From: Pseudorhodobacter sp. E13
Lineage (GTDB): Bacteria > Pseudomonadota > Alphaproteobacteria > Rhodobacterales > Rhodobacteraceae
Direction: 5' to 3'
DNA length: 64,000 nucleotides
Assembly: GCF_003991405.1 (NCBI RefSeq)
Contig: NZ_RPEN01000156.1
Coordinates: forward strand, 1 to 64,000
Shown: positions 45,749 through 55,309 of the stretch, one piece after another
Position numbering within the stretch: the first letter of the stretch is position 1
How the letters are laid out: every line of letters starts with the position of its first letter
The notes under the pieces: generated by a model
Database searches by the model: none
What the model saw: only the letters and a program-made list of their open reading frames with translations
What the model was told of the DNA's origin: nothing
Made by a program: the position numbers and the translations under genes

Positions 45749-46642
45749 ATGCGCCTCAGACAGATGCTGGTCTTTTTTGGCATTGCGCGCTTTTGCGGTT
45801 TGGCACTGCTTTGTGCGGTTTTGATGGCCCCTGCCACAGCCGTTGCGGGGCAAGGGCGCGTGGCGCTGGTGATTGGCAACCAAGCCTATCAACATCTGCC
45901 CCGCCTGACGACATCCCGCAAGGATGCACAGGCGGTGGCCGATGCGCTGCGCAGGCTGGGATTTGCGGTGACGCTGCTGACAGATGCAAGCAGCCAAGCC
46001 TTCCAACATGCTGTCACAAGTTTTGCCCAACAGGCGAGATCAGCGGAAACCGTGGTGTTTTACTATGCGGGGCACGGGGTTCAAATCGATGGCAGGAACC
46101 ATCTTTTGCCCGTCACGGCCCGCCTTGATCTGGTTAGCAGCGGCACCGAGGAAAGCTGGAAACTGGATAGCGTCGTTGCGCAATTACAAGCCAGCAATGC
46201 GCAGGTTTTGCTGTTCCTCGATGCCTGCCGCGCCATCCCGATGGCAGGGAACTCTGGGGCGCAGGCAGGTCTGGCCCAGATGCAAACCCGTGCGGGCACC
46301 TTCATTTCCTTTGCCGCCCGGCCCGGTGCTGTCTCTTTTGATCCGGTGCGGGCAACGGGTCACAGCCTCTATACAGCGGCTTTGTTGCGATATGTGGAAC
46401 AGCCGGGGCTAAGCGTCTCGGATGTGATGATCAAGCTGCGCAACGATGTCGAGGCGGCGAGCGATGGCCAGCAATCGCCTTGGGATCAATCATCCTTGCG
46501 GGCACAGGTCTATTTGCACCCCGCCGCCGCAAGGTCCACCATGCCAAGCTTTGCGGTGCAAAACAGCGATGCCGCCACGCCCCCACAGCCCGAAGCAACA
46601 CCCAATTGCACCTTCGTGCTGGTCGCACTCGTCTGTCGTTGA
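45749..46642 (+). CDS. Exported caspase family (C14-type) protease homologue
   Basis: A 297-residue protein. The signal peptide or anchor covers about 1-34 (GLALLCAVLMAPATAVAG). A p20-like caspase domain (about 37-250) has VALVIGNQAYQ at the first strand, catalytic His109 in VFYYAGHGVQ and catalytic Cys160 in LFLDACRAIP. Typical later segments (FISFAARPGAVSFD, TGHSLYTAALLRYVEQPG, VMIKLRNDVEAAS) are present. The C-terminal 50 residues are Pro/Ala-rich and end in a short hydrophobic stretch with two cysteines. No adaptor or accessory domain is fused. GGAGCGGA precedes the ATG. A TTA codon occurs at 46184. Confidence 0.88.
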   Translation: MRLRQMLVFFGIARFCGLALLCAVLMAPATAVAGQGRVALVIGNQAYQHLPRLTTSRKDAQAVADALRRLGFAVTLLTDASSQAFQHAVTSFAQQARSAETVVFYYAGHGVQIDGRNHLLPVTARLDLVSSGTEESWKLDSVVAQLQASNAQVLLFLDACRAIPMAGNSGAQAGLAQMQTRAGTFISFAARPGAVSFDPVRATGHSLYTAALLRYVEQPGLSVSDVMIKLRNDVEAASDGQQSPWDQSSLRAQVYLHPAAARSTMPSFAVQNSDAATPPQPEATPNCTFVLVALVCR

Positions 46643-46654
46643 CCGCTTGGCGGT

Positions 46655-47734
46655 CTATTGCGGGATGCCGCGCGTGATCCGGTTCACATGGCCCATCTTG
46701 CGGCCGGGCCGCGCCTCTGGCTTGCCATACATATGCACGGCAGTCGCTTTTTCGGCCAAAAGCGCGGGCAGGCGGGCGATATCGTCGCCGATCAGGTTTT
46801 CCATCGTGACATCGGCAAAGCGGCTGCCATCGCCCAAAGGCAGGCCCGCGACAGCGCGGATATGCTGCTCAAACTGATCCACAACACAGCCGTTCTGGGT
46901 CCAATGCCCGGAGTTGTGGACGCGCGGCGCAATTTCATTGACGATCAAACCGCGCGGCGTCACGAACAGCTCCACCCCCATCACACCAACATAATCCAGC
47001 GCATTCAGAATGCGCGCTGCCAATAAAACGGCATCCGTGCGCTGCGCAGGCGTCAGCTTGGCGGGAATGGTGGTGCTGTGCAATATTCCGTTGCGATGCA
47101 CATTCTCGCCCGGATCATAGGCAGCAACCGCCCCATCCAGACCGCGCGCCGCGATGACCGAAACCTCATGGCTGAAGTCGATAAACCCTTCCAGCACCGC
47201 CTCCGCGCCCCGCATCTCTGCCAGCGCCGCAGGGGCATCGTCCGGCTGCTTGAGCCGCGCTTGCCCCTTGCCGTCATAGCCCAGACGCGTGGTCTTCAAA
47301 ATTGCAGGCGCGCCGATCTCGGCCAAAGCCGCCTCCAGATCCGCCGCCGTTGAAACCGGTGCAAACGGGGCCGTGGCCAAACCCAACCCATTCAGAAACC
47401 GCTTTTCCGCAATGCGATCCTGACTGACGGCCAAAGCCTTGCGGTTGGGGCGAATGGGGCGCAGCGCCTCCAGAATATCCAGCGCCGCTGTCGGGATGTT
47501 CTCAAACTCATAGGTGATCACATCAACGGCCTGCGCAAACGCGGTCAGCGCGGCGGTGTCATCATAGCTGGCCGTGGTCAGCGCATGGGCGACATCGGCG
47601 GCGGGCGGGTTTGCACCCGGCTCAAAAATATGGGTGCGATAGCCCAGCCGCGAGGCTGCAACCGAAAGCATGCGGCCCAGTTGACCACCTCCCAGAATAC
47701 CAATCACCGAACCTGCGGGCAGCGGGTTATTCAT
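46655..47734 (-). CDS. purK: 5-(carboxyamino)imidazole ribonucleotide synthase
   Basis: A 359-residue ATP-grasp enzyme of purine synthesis, carboxylating AIR to N5-CAIR for PurE. The N-terminus has [14 protein letters not shown]. The ATP-grasp region has [14 protein letters not shown], and [17 protein letters not shown] is the metal and substrate motif. ATG 47734 precedes the conserved [10 protein letters not shown]; the longer frame overlaps purE. It overlaps the purE stop by eight bases, so the two form an operon. Confidence 0.95.
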   Translation of the reverse strand: MNNPLPAGSVIGILGGGQLGRMLSVAASRLGYRTHIFEPGANPPAADVAHALTTASYDDTAALTAFAQAVDVITYEFENIPTAALDILEALRPIRPNRKALAVSQDRIAEKRFLNGLGLATAPFAPVSTAADLEAALAEIGAPAILKTTRLGYDGKGQARLKQPDDAPAALAEMRGAEAVLEGFIDFSHEVSVIAARGLDGAVAAYDPGENVHRNGILHSTTIPAKLTPAQRTDAVLLAARILNALDYVGVMGVELFVTPRGLIVNEIAPRVHNSGHWTQNGCVVDQFEQHIRAVAGLPLGDGSRFADVTMENLIGDDIARLPALLAEKATAVHMYGKPEARPGRKMGHVNRITRGIPQ

Positions 47735-48212
47735 CGCGCGGCTCCTCCGGGATAGAGGCAGACAGCGCCGCGCGCCACGCATCCAGCCGCGCCGCCAATT
47801 CCACATCGTTCAAAGCCAGAATGCCCGCCGCCATCAATCCCGCATTGGCGGCACCTGCCGCACCAATCGCCATGGTGGCCACCGGAAAACCGCGCGGCAT
47901 CTGCAAAATGGAATACAGGCTATCCACCCCCGACAGCGCCTTGGTCTGCACCGGCACACCAATCACCGGCACCCGCGTCTTTGATGCCATCATGCCCGGC
48001 AAATGCGCAGCGCCACCGGCCCCGGCAATAATCACCTTCAACCCGCGGTCCACCGCCGTCTTGCCATAGTCCCACAACCGGTCAGGCGTGCGATGGGCCG
48101 AAACGATCTTGGCCTCATAGGGCACCGCCAGCGCGTCCAGCATCTCGGCCGCCTCTTTCATCGTCGGCCAGTCTGACTGGCTTCCCATGATGATTCCCAC
48201 TTCAACGGCCAT
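47727..48212 (-). CDS. purE: N5-carboxyaminoimidazole ribonucleotide mutase
   Basis: A 161-residue class I PurE, converting N5-CAIR to CAIR. Motifs are [30 protein letters not shown] with the catalytic His, [13 protein letters not shown] and [22 protein letters not shown]. The octamer-forming family is typically about 160 residues, as here. It is the first gene of the purEK operon and lies downstream of the dispersed element at 48298. Confidence 0.97.
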   Translation of the reverse strand: MAVEVGIIMGSQSDWPTMKEAAEMLDALAVPYEAKIVSAHRTPDRLWDYGKTAVDRGLKVIIAGAGGAAHLPGMMASKTRVPVIGVPVQTKALSGVDSLYSILQMPRGFPVATMAIGAAGAANAGLMAAGILALNDVELAARLDAWRAALSASIPEEPRDE

Positions 48213-48297
48213 GCTGCCCCCCGTTCAAAACAAGCCGGGACTATACTGATGGGGCCATCAAGGGCAAGGCAGAATGGCCCGCGCCCGGCGACCAGCG

Positions 48298-48373
48298 CTT
48301 TCTTTTCGGCCCAAATATCCTCGGGGGGAATTCGCCGTAAGGCGAAGGGGGGCAGACAGCCCCCGCGACCCGT
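48298..48373 (-). repeat. Dispersed intergenic element with hairpin, copy B
   Basis: On the minus strand, a G/C hairpin (GGGGGGCAG and ACAGCCCCC, 48347-48364), a small hairpin TTCGCC-GTAA-GGCGAA (48331-48346), and then GAGGATATTTGGGCC followed by GAAAAGAAAG run in the same order as the element at 1294-1416. It sits between the end of the DUF465 gene and purE (both leftward). It may serve as a terminator. Confidence 0.65.
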
Positions 48374-48387
48374 CCACCAGTGCAGCG

Positions 48388-48606
48388 TCAGGCAATGATG
48401 TCGGGGATCAACTCATCCTCGATCTTCACAATCCGCTCTTTCAATTGCAGCTTTTGTTTTTTCAACCGCCGCAGCATCAGCTGATCGGGGTTCACGCTCG
48501 CCTCAACCGCTTGAATGGCTTCGTCCAGATCGCGATGCTCCCGCTGCAAAACGGCAAGCCGGATCCGCAGCATTTCATCCAGGTTCAATTTCGTCGAGGC
48601 ATTCAT
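48388..48606 (-). CDS. DUF465 / YdcH family small protein
   Basis: A 72-residue protein, mostly one basic-acidic helix. The segment LAVLQREHRDLDEAIQAVE is followed by LMLRRLKKQKLQLKERIVKIE, the family signature of YdcH/DUF465 (a coiled-coil hairpin). Function is unknown. The open frame runs on to 49467, but residues beyond the ATG at 48606 overlap the Hsp20 and DUF1150 genes on the plus strand, so the short start is right. Confidence 0.9.
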   Translation of the reverse strand: MNASTKLNLDEMLRIRLAVLQREHRDLDEAIQAVEASVNPDQLMLRRLKKQKLQLKERIVKIEDELIPDIIA

Positions 48607-48807
48607 AGGCGCTTGATCACTGAGTCGGTTGTTCCGTCCAACCCACACTATAGCCGCTTTTCCGTAAATGTGTGCGAAAACGATCTGAAATTGCCCAGCT
48701 TTCGCCCTCTTGCAGGCGCAGGGCAAGCGCCCCATATTCAATGCAAGCGGGTGCCTGCGTTTTGGGCCTGCAAATGCGAACTGTCGCTTTATCGAAGGAC
48801 AAGTCGA

Positions 48808-49221
48808 ATGACGAAATTGAGCTTTGGGGCGCATCCCCATCTTCTGGGCTTTGAACAGCTGGAACGGCTGGTAGAGCGGACGGCAAAAACCGCCGCCGAG
48901 GGCTATCCGCCCTTCAACATCGAAGCGGTCTCGGAAAATGAATATCGCATCACTTTGGCCGTGGCCGGGTTTCGCGACGAAGATCTGAACATCACGGTCG
49001 AAAATCGCCAACTGGTCGTGCGTGGCCGTCAGGCCGAGGATGAAGGCGAGCGCCTTTTCCTGCATCGCGGCATCGCGGCACGGGCGTTTCAACGCTCTTT
49101 CGTGCTGGCCGAAGGGGTAGAGGTTGCGCGCGCCGCGTTGGAACACGGGCTGCTGCATATCGACCTGCGCCGCTCGGTTCCCGATGTGATCGTGCAGACC
49201 ATCCCGATTGACCGCAGATAA
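48808..49221 (+). CDS. Small heat shock protein, Hsp20 family
   Basis: A 137-residue IbpA-like chaperone that holds unfolding proteins. The alpha-crystallin domain (about 33-120) has PPFNIEAVSENEYRITLAVAGF, ENRQLVVRGRQAEDEG and FQRSFVLAEGVEVARAALEHGLLHIDL; the last is the conserved A.L.NG(V/L)L-type motif, with His in place of Asn. The I-x-I tail is replaced by IPIDRR. The ATG at 48808 follows AAGGACAAG. It is followed by the DUF1150 gene. Confidence 0.93.
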   Translation: MTKLSFGAHPHLLGFEQLERLVERTAKTAAEGYPPFNIEAVSENEYRITLAVAGFRDEDLNITVENRQLVVRGRQAEDEGERLFLHRGIAARAFQRSFVLAEGVEVARAALEHGLLHIDLRRSVPDVIVQTIPIDRR

Positions 49222-49233
49222 GGAGGGCCGAAG

Positions 49234-49461
49234 ATGGACACGCCTTTTGAAAATATGCCGACCGCGGCGGAGCGGATTGTCTATGTCCGCGCCGTGTCGG
49301 TCGCGGATTTGCCGCAGGATGTGCAAGACCAAGCCGAAGGGTTGAAGACGATCTATGCCGTGCATCGCGGCGATGGGGCACGCCTTGCCTTGGTCGCCGA
49401 CAAGCGCCTCGCCTTTGCCTTGGCGCGCGAACATGATCTGGCCCCGGTCAGCGTTCACTGA
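49234..49461 (+). CDS. DUF1150 family protein
   Basis: A 75-residue protein of the DUF1150 family, whose members usually sit beside an Hsp20 gene in alphaproteobacteria as here. Conserved features are RIVYVRAVSVADLP in the first half and VHRGDGARLALVADKRLAFALAREHDL at the C-terminus. Function unknown. AAGGAGGGC is a strong ribosome binding site, and the gene begins 12 bases after the Hsp20 stop. A terminator follows. Confidence 0.92.
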   Translation: MDTPFENMPTAAERIVYVRAVSVADLPQDVQDQAEGLKTIYAVHRGDGARLALVADKRLAFALAREHDLAPVSVH

Positions 49462-49485
49462 CCGCAAATGCCACCTTATAAAACC

Positions 49486-49518
49486 AAAGGCCGGGCTGCC
49501 AAAGCGCCCGGCCTTTTT
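49486..49518 (+). terminator. Intrinsic terminator of the Hsp20-DUF1150 operon
   Basis: AAAGGCCGGGC (49486-49496) pairs with GCCCGGCCTTT (49506-49516) and is followed by T. The symmetry may also end the convergent trxB transcript. Confidence 0.92.
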
Positions 49519-49579
49519 GGTCTCGCGCCCCTTTGCCTGCGCAGATCATCGCGCAGGCAAAGGGGGAACAGATCCCGCT

Positions 49580-50548
<969 letters not shown>

Positions 50549-50625
50549 TCATATATGCGCTGGAGGCGGGGGCGAAAACCCCAAAGGCTGCCGCAGGGTG
50601 GCGCGGGCGTGTCGATGACAAAATC

Positions 50626-50654
50626 TTGCGCGGTGTTGAAATAATATTGCGCAA
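50626..50654. promoter_or_regulatory. TTGCGC repeats upstream of the Lrp-type gene
   Basis: TTGCGC occurs at 50626-50631 and 50647-50652, exactly 21 bases apart (two helix turns), around an AT-rich centre (TTGAAATAATA). Paired, helically phased sites near an Lrp-type gene suggest autoregulation. Confidence 0.35.
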
Positions 50655-50713
50655 ACCGGGTGAAAAACATAAGGTCCGGCACGAAACACCGCAATTTAAG
50701 GGAAAGACAGGTT

Positions 50714-51214
50714 ATGGCTGGCTCGAAACTGGATCCGATCGACCGGCAAATTCTGGCGGAATTGCAGGCCGATGGGCGGATGACCAATGTGGAATTGGCA
50801 AAACGCGTCGGCATTTCCGCACCGCCCTGCCTGCGCCGGGTGCGCACGCTGGAGGAGGCGGGGTTCATCAAGGGCTATCACGCCGATATCGACGCCCGCG
50901 AAATGGGGTTCGAAGTGCAGGTTTTCGCCATGGTGCGCTTGCATTCCCAAGCTGAAAGCGATCTGTCCGCTTTTGAGGCGCGTTGCCGGGCTTGGCCGCT
51001 TGTGCGTGAGTGTCACATGCTGAACGGCGAGATTGATTTTATCCTGAAATGCGTGGCCCCCGATCTGTCGACCTTCCAAAGCTTTCTGACGGGTGATCTG
51101 CTGAAGGCAGACAATGTGGCCAGCGTGAAAACCAGCCTTGTGATCCGTGGGGCCAAGGATGAGCCGGGTGTGCCTTTTGACGTGTTGGAAGAGCGGCTGA
51201 CCCGCAACGCCTGA
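50714..51214 (+). CDS. Lrp/AsnC family transcriptional regulator
   Basis: A 166-residue regulator. The N-terminal helix-turn-helix has LDPIDRQILAELQADGRMT and ELAKRVGISAPPCLRRVRTLEEAGFIKGY. The C-terminal RAM ligand domain has EMGFEVQVFAMVRL and ECHMLNGEIDFILKCVAPDL. Such proteins sense an amino acid. ATG 50714 has AAAGACAGG upstream. The longer frame from 50660 lacks conserved residues. It is divergent from trxB and is followed by a long hairpin. Confidence 0.94.
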   Translation: MAGSKLDPIDRQILAELQADGRMTNVELAKRVGISAPPCLRRVRTLEEAGFIKGYHADIDAREMGFEVQVFAMVRLHSQAESDLSAFEARCRAWPLVRECHMLNGEIDFILKCVAPDLSTFQSFLTGDLLKADNVASVKTSLVIRGAKDEPGVPFDVLEERLTRNA

Positions 51215-51257
51215 CGCCTTCCATGGGTCGGCTGTGCCAAGCGGTGCTTGAAACACA

Positions 51258-51312
51258 AAAATGGCGGCCCTGTTGCGATATGCCAGAGGAGCATATCAGG
51301 GCCGCCGTTTTT
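51258..51312 (+). terminator. Long two-part terminator hairpin
   Basis: GGCGGCCCT (51263-51271) pairs with AGGGCCGCC (51298-51306), and inside it GATATGC pairs with GCATATC around a seven-base loop. The 5' side carries AAAAA and the 3' side TTTTT. It follows the Lrp-type gene. Confidence 0.85.
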
Positions 51313-51551
51313 GAAACCTGGTCTTCTTGACACGTTGGGTGCCCTAGGCCCGATCGCCCTTTGGTCTTACCTCGCTTACGGTCCGAACTTCCCAATCGCG
51401 GCGCGTTTCACCGCGTCACAAGGGAAAGATGGCTGAATTGCGGCGCTCTGTCAAAGATTTTCCTTAATACAACGCCTTACGTCACCAATCCCGCAGCGGG
51501 CCGAGCGATTGTTTCGGAATTTTCAGAGAATACGGCAGAATAAAGATGCAA

Positions 51552-51573
51552 AAAGGGGGCCTGCGCCCCCTTT
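51552..51573 (-). terminator. Terminator of the small arginine-rich gene
   Basis: AAAGGGGGC (51552-51560) pairs with GCCCCCTTT (51565-51573). On the minus strand the stem is followed by T-rich sequence, just after the 50-residue gene. Confidence 0.8.
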
Positions 51574-51595
51574 CGTGATTCGTCTGTGCGCTGGT

Positions 51596-51748
51596 TCAGC
51601 GGGCAGCGATGGCACGCTGTGCGTTCTGCGGTGCCGGTGCCGGTTTGAAGGCCGCAGGCTTGCGACGATTACCGCGCTGGAAAGGCAGGGCGGGCTGAGC
51701 CTCTAGGCTGGTGGCGATGACGGATTTGAGCCAGCGGCGTTTGGTCAT
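51596..51748 (-). CDS. Small basic protein of 50 residues, unknown function
   Basis: A short gene below usual ORF-finder limits. It starts at ATG 51748 with AGGAG seven bases upstream and ends TGA at 51596. The product begins MTKRRWLKSVIATSLE and contains PALPFQRGNRRKPAAFKPAP; it has nine Arg/Lys in the first 30 residues and a Pro/Ala-rich second half. A good ribosome binding site, a dedicated terminator and the amino-acid pattern favour a real gene. I recall small proteins with a W.KSVIA...PALP.RG.RR pattern from related genomes. The role is unknown; nucleic-acid binding is a guess. Confidence 0.72.
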   Translation of the reverse strand: MTKRRWLKSVIATSLEAQPALPFQRGNRRKPAAFKPAPAPQNAQRAIAAR

Positions 51749-52034
51749 GGTGTGCTCCTGCAAGTCTTGGTGGCGCGATGCGCTGTGTTGCTTTCGTTAG
51801 GATCACTATCGCCGCGCATTGGGGCAGGTCTTTGGCGCTGATTTGCTTTTTCTGAAAATTTTGCGGGCTGCTTTGGGGCGAAATATGGCAAATCCGCCGC
51901 ATCGGAAAACGCCTGTGAAATAAGGGGTTTTTGCAGGCTCGGGCGACAATGCGGTGGATTTGCCGTTTATTGTTTCCCGATTTAAGGCAAATTCGCGGCA
52001 GTTTTTGCCAAGATGCCGCCCAATTCCGGCCCGG

Positions 52035-52787
52035 TTACAACCGGATGACCGAAATCAATCGCCCATAATCGGCCTCGCCGCGATGGGTGGTGCGGCGATA
52101 GGAAAAGAATCGCTCCTCATCGGCATAGGTGCAGTGCCGCGTCCATTCGGCATGGCCGATACCCGCCGCGCGCAGCCGCGCAAGGCCAAAGGCGGGCAGG
52201 TCAAACATCGCGCGATCCCCGGTGCCCCCTGCGAAAAAGCGGGCGTGGTCGGGGTCGTCGTCCAGAAAGCTTTCCAGAAATTCGGGGCCGACCTCATAGG
52301 CGGCTTGCGAAATACAGGGGCCAATGACGGCGGTGGTGCGCGCGCGGTCGGCGCCGAGCGCTTCCATCGCGGCCAGCGTCGCCTCCAGCACGCCATCTTT
52401 CACGCCGCGCCAGCCAGCATGGGCCGCACCGATCACCCCGGCTTGCGGGTCGGCAAACAGCACGGGCTGGCAATCAGCGGTCAGAATGCCCAAGGCAAGG
52501 CCGGGCGTGGCCGTCACCATCGCATCGGCGCGCGGGCGGTCGGTAAGCGGTTCGGTCAGCGTGACAACATCGGCCGAATGCACCTGATGCACGGTTTGCA
52601 GATGGTTGGGCGGCACATCCATCGCCGCTGCCACCCGCGCCCGGTTGATCGCCACCGCTTCTGACAGGTCCGAACTGCCCGGCCCGCAATTCAAGCCCTG
52701 AAATATCCCCGAAGAGGCCCCGCCCTTGCGGGTGAAAAACCCGTGGCTCAGGGGTGCAAGCGCGTCAGATGTCAGAATTTCGATCAT
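52035..52787 (-). CDS. pgeF: Peptidoglycan editing factor / laccase-domain protein
   Basis: A 250-residue protein of the YfiH/DUF152 family. Motifs are HGFFTRKGGASSG, QVHSADVV, LTADCQPVLFAD and AAHAGWRGVKDG, holding the conserved His/Cys/His that bind metal. A late TYADEERFFSYRR is typical. Family members act in peptidoglycan quality control (removing L-Ser-containing precursors) or as purine nucleoside phosphorylases and polyphenol oxidases. ATG 52787 overlaps the stop of the methyltransferase gene. It is in the leftward run lgt, methyltransferase, pgeF. Confidence 0.92.
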   Translation of the reverse strand: MIEILTSDALAPLSHGFFTRKGGASSGIFQGLNCGPGSSDLSEAVAINRARVAAAMDVPPNHLQTVHQVHSADVVTLTEPLTDRPRADAMVTATPGLALGILTADCQPVLFADPQAGVIGAAHAGWRGVKDGVLEATLAAMEALGADRARTTAVIGPCISQAAYEVGPEFLESFLDDDPDHARFFAGGTGDRAMFDLPAFGLARLRAAGIGHAEWTRHCTYADEERFFSYRRTTHRGEADYGRLISVIRL

Positions 52788-53854
52788 ATTTGGTCAAACC
52801 CCGGCGGCGCTGGGCTATGGGCGGGATGAAGGGCCAGCGCCTTGAACAAGCTTCCCATTTCCTCGGCCCGGGTCAAGCGTTGTGTGGCGGCTAGATGGTT
52901 TTCCAATGCCGCCCCGGACAGATTTCGCGCCAAACGCTCTGCCCGCGCGCCAATGCCAAGCCGGGCAAGCAAGGCGGCCTGATCCGTCAGGCCCGTGGCC
53001 CGTGCGGGTTTGGCGGCATGGGCCAGTGCCTCAAAATCGACATGGGCTGTCAGATCGGCCAGACCGGGGGCCTCAAACGGGTTGGCAAAGGCGTGGCCAC
53101 GCAGCGCTTGCAGCGTATCACCTTTGGAACGCCAGTTGCCGTAATCAATGATCACTGCTGCCCCGCCCATAGCGGCAATCTGCCCACCAATCCGCGCCAT
53201 GATGGCCCCCGCCTCGGGACGTAACTCGACCACCTCGCCGGGCTTCACATCTTCACTCCGATGCGCAAGTGCTGGCAGGTCTGTCGGGGCGGCATAGCCT
53301 TTGACCAGCCGGCCCTCCGCACTGCCCACGATGGTTTCGCACCAGCCTTGACTATGGCGGGTGAACTGGCGGATCGGCAAGGCGTCGAAAAACTCATTCG
53401 CGATCTGGAAAAGCGGCAGATCTTGCGGCACGGCGTCCAGCCCCTCCGCCCAGGTCACCGCATGATCCGCCAGTGTCGCCTGTTGCACGCGCCGCAGGCT
53501 GGGCGAGGCTTCGACCAGATGCACCTGCGCGGCTGTATGAAAGCCGGGCACGCCCCGTGTCGCGCGCAACAGGTCCGCCATCAGCGTGCCGCGCCCGGGG
53601 CCAAGCTCTGCCAGCACAAAGCGGTCCGGCGCGCCTTGGTCCACCCATGCCTGCGCAAGGCACAGGCCCAGCAATTCGCCGAACATCTGGCTGATCTCTG
53701 GCGCGGTGATGAAATCGCCGGCCCGCCCGAAAGGGTCGCGCGTGGTGTAATACCCATGCGCCGGGTGCAGCAGGCATTCGGCCATATACTCGGCCAGCGT
53801 CAGCGGCCCTTGCGCTGCAATACGCGCCAGCAAGATCGCTTCAAGCGCGGACAT
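52784..53854 (-). CDS. SAM-dependent methyltransferase, MidA/NDUFAF7 family
   Basis: A 356-residue methyltransferase related to mitochondrial NDUFAF7, which methylates an arginine of complex I subunit NDUFS2. Motifs are [34 protein letters not shown], split here as [13 protein letters not shown] and [14 protein letters not shown], then [18 protein letters not shown] (SAM site), [16 protein letters not shown] and IIDYGNW. By homology it may assist NADH dehydrogenase assembly. Overlaps lgt by 14 bases at its start and pgeF at its end. Confidence 0.93.
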   Translation of the reverse strand: MSALEAILLARIAAQGPLTLAEYMAECLLHPAHGYYTTRDPFGRAGDFITAPEISQMFGELLGLCLAQAWVDQGAPDRFVLAELGPGRGTLMADLLRATRGVPGFHTAAQVHLVEASPSLRRVQQATLADHAVTWAEGLDAVPQDLPLFQIANEFFDALPIRQFTRHSQGWCETIVGSAEGRLVKGYAAPTDLPALAHRSEDVKPGEVVELRPEAGAIMARIGGQIAAMGGAAVIIDYGNWRSKGDTLQALRGHAFANPFEAPGLADLTAHVDFEALAHAAKPARATGLTDQAALLARLGIGARAERLARNLSGAALENHLAATQRLTRAEEMGSLFKALALHPAHSPAPPGFDQI

Positions 53855-54728
53855 GGCGGGCCTGCCAGATCAGAAAAAGCCCCACCGCAATCATCGGCAG
53901 CGACAAGGCCTGCCCCATTGTCACGCCGTAACCTGCGATATGAAAGGCCAACCCCAGCGGGTTCCCCTCGCTGACAAATTGCGCATCGGGTTGGCGGAAA
54001 AACTCCACGAAAAACCGCGCCGCACCATAGCCTGCCAAAAACACCCCCGTCACCTGTCCCGGCCATTTCAACGCGCCGCGCCGATAGACCAACCACAGCA
54101 ACACGGCCCCAAGCAGCAGCCCTTCCAGCCCCGCCTCATACAATTGGCTGGGATGGCGGGCGCAGATGCCAAATACATCCGGGCAATCCTGCGCCGCATC
54201 GCCGGGAAAGGCCACGCCCCAAGGCAGATCGGTCGGGCGGCCCCACAGCTCGGCATTGATGAAATTTGCAATCCGCCCCAGCAGCAACCCCGGCGGGGCA
54301 GCAAGCGCCAGCAAATCCGCCGCCGGACGCAAAGCAATCCCCTCGGCCCGGAAAAACAGATAGGCCGCGACCACAACACCCAGAAACCCGCCATGAAAGG
54401 ACATGCCGCCTTGCCAGACCTTCAGCACCTCCAACGGATGCGACAGGTAATAGCCGGGCTGATAAAACAGCACAAAGCCCAGCCGCCCGCCCAAAATCAC
54501 CCCCGCGATGATCCATGTCAGCAGCCGCTCCACCTGTTCGGCATTCATCGGCACGGCCCCCGCCCAAAGGCGCGGGGTAGCCAGCGCATGCAGCACCAGC
54601 CGCCAGCCAATCACCAACCCCACGATATAGGCCAGCGCATACCAACGCAGTGCAAAGGTCATGCCACCCAGAGTGATCGAAAACAGATCGGGGGAGATAT
54701 TGGGAAAGGCGATATAGCCTTGCATCAT
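53841..54728 (-). CDS. lgt: Phosphatidylglycerol-prolipoprotein diacylglyceryl transferase
   Basis: A 295-residue inner-membrane enzyme with about seven membrane helices, attaching diacylglycerol to the lipobox cysteine of prolipoproteins. Signatures are [32 protein letters not shown] (catalytic Arg and Asn) and [12 protein letters not shown]. The start is ATG 54728 (two ATGs in tandem), with AAAGGAC upstream. The longer frame to 55238 would overlap the ubiK gene. First of a three-gene leftward run. Confidence 0.96.
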   Translation of the reverse strand: MMQGYIAFPNISPDLFSITLGGMTFALRWYALAYIVGLVIGWRLVLHALATPRLWAGAVPMNAEQVERLLTWIIAGVILGGRLGFVLFYQPGYYLSHPLEVLKVWQGGMSFHGGFLGVVVAAYLFFRAEGIALRPAADLLALAAPPGLLLGRIANFINAELWGRPTDLPWGVAFPGDAAQDCPDVFGICARHPSQLYEAGLEGLLLGAVLLWLVYRRGALKWPGQVTGVFLAGYGAARFFVEFFRQPDAQFVSEGNPLGLAFHIAGYGVTMGQALSLPMIAVGLFLIWQARHVRA

Positions 54729-54872
54729 GCTGTCCTTTTGCGGCCCATCCGGCGCTTGGGTTCTCGGGCGCGGCGGGGCCGATGTCAACCAATTCGCCGC
54801 ACCCCGCTTGCCCCGGCGGCGATGCACCGCCATATAGGCACAACAGATCACGGCACCAGACAGGAGGCCCCG

Positions 54873-55118
54873 ATGCAGACCCGCAACAAGTTCTTTGACG
54901 ATATGTCGCAATTGATGACCAATGCGATGGGCGTGGCCCAGGGCGCCAAAACCGAAGCGGAAACCGCGATGAATTCGATGGTCGACCGCTGGCTTGCCAA
55001 TCGCGACTTCGTCACGCGCGAAGAATTCGATGCCGTCCGCGCCATGGCCCAGAAAGCACGCGAAGAAAACGCAAGCCTTCTGGCCCGGATTGAGGCGCTC
55101 GAAGCCAAAAAAGTCTGA
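54873..55118 (+). CDS. ubiK: Ubiquinone biosynthesis accessory factor UbiK (BMFP) family
   Basis: An 81-residue helical protein of the BMFP/UbiK family. Typical are [20 protein letters not shown], an amphipathic helix, then [23 protein letters not shown] and a C-terminal coiled coil [13 protein letters not shown]. UbiK binds UbiJ and lipid to support ubiquinone synthesis in aerobes. CAGGAGG precedes the ATG. It is divergent from lgt, as often found. Confidence 0.9.
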   Translation: MQTRNKFFDDMSQLMTNAMGVAQGAKTEAETAMNSMVDRWLANRDFVTREEFDAVRAMAQKAREENASLLARIEALEAKKV

Positions 55119-55122
55119 CCCG

Positions 55123-55175
55123 CTTTCTTTTCGGCAAAAATATCCCACGGAGGTCTGGAGGTGTGAAACCTCCAG
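55123..55175 (-). repeat. Dispersed intergenic element with hairpin, copy C
   Basis: On the minus strand CTGGAGGT-TTCAC-ACCTCCAG (hairpin, 55155-55175) is followed by GTGGGATATTTTTGCC and GAAAAGAAAG (ending 55123). The last 24 bases match copy A almost exactly. It lies just after ubiK, in the opposite orientation to that gene, so a simple terminator role for ubiK is unlikely. Confidence 0.7.
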
Positions 55176-55309
55176 CCCCCGATGTCCAGCCGCGCAGCCG
55201 GTGGGCTGTTGCGCAGGCTTTGGCCATTGCAGCCCCAATCCGGGTATGTTTGTCTCACAGCATCACCCCGGCATATGGATCGGGAAAAGCGTAATCACAC
55301 GGGTGCCGC

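Larger units (their letters stand above)
51215..51595. other. Intergenic region, 381 bases, two terminators and no clear gene
   Basis: After the Lrp-type gene there is a long hairpin (51258-51312), then about 240 bases in which open frames (such as 51361-51543) lack a ribosome binding site and family character. A TTGACA at 51327 has no good -10 partner. A second hairpin at 51552-51573 ends the small leftward gene. Confidence 0.6.

Noticed and set aside
51361-51543. Possible 60-residue gene on the plus strand
   Set aside because: No ribosome binding site and no recognisable pattern; it lies in a gap between two terminators.
54729-55238. Long N-terminal extension of lgt
   Set aside because: It overlaps ubiK and the dispersed element; Lgt begins MMQGYIAF at 54728.
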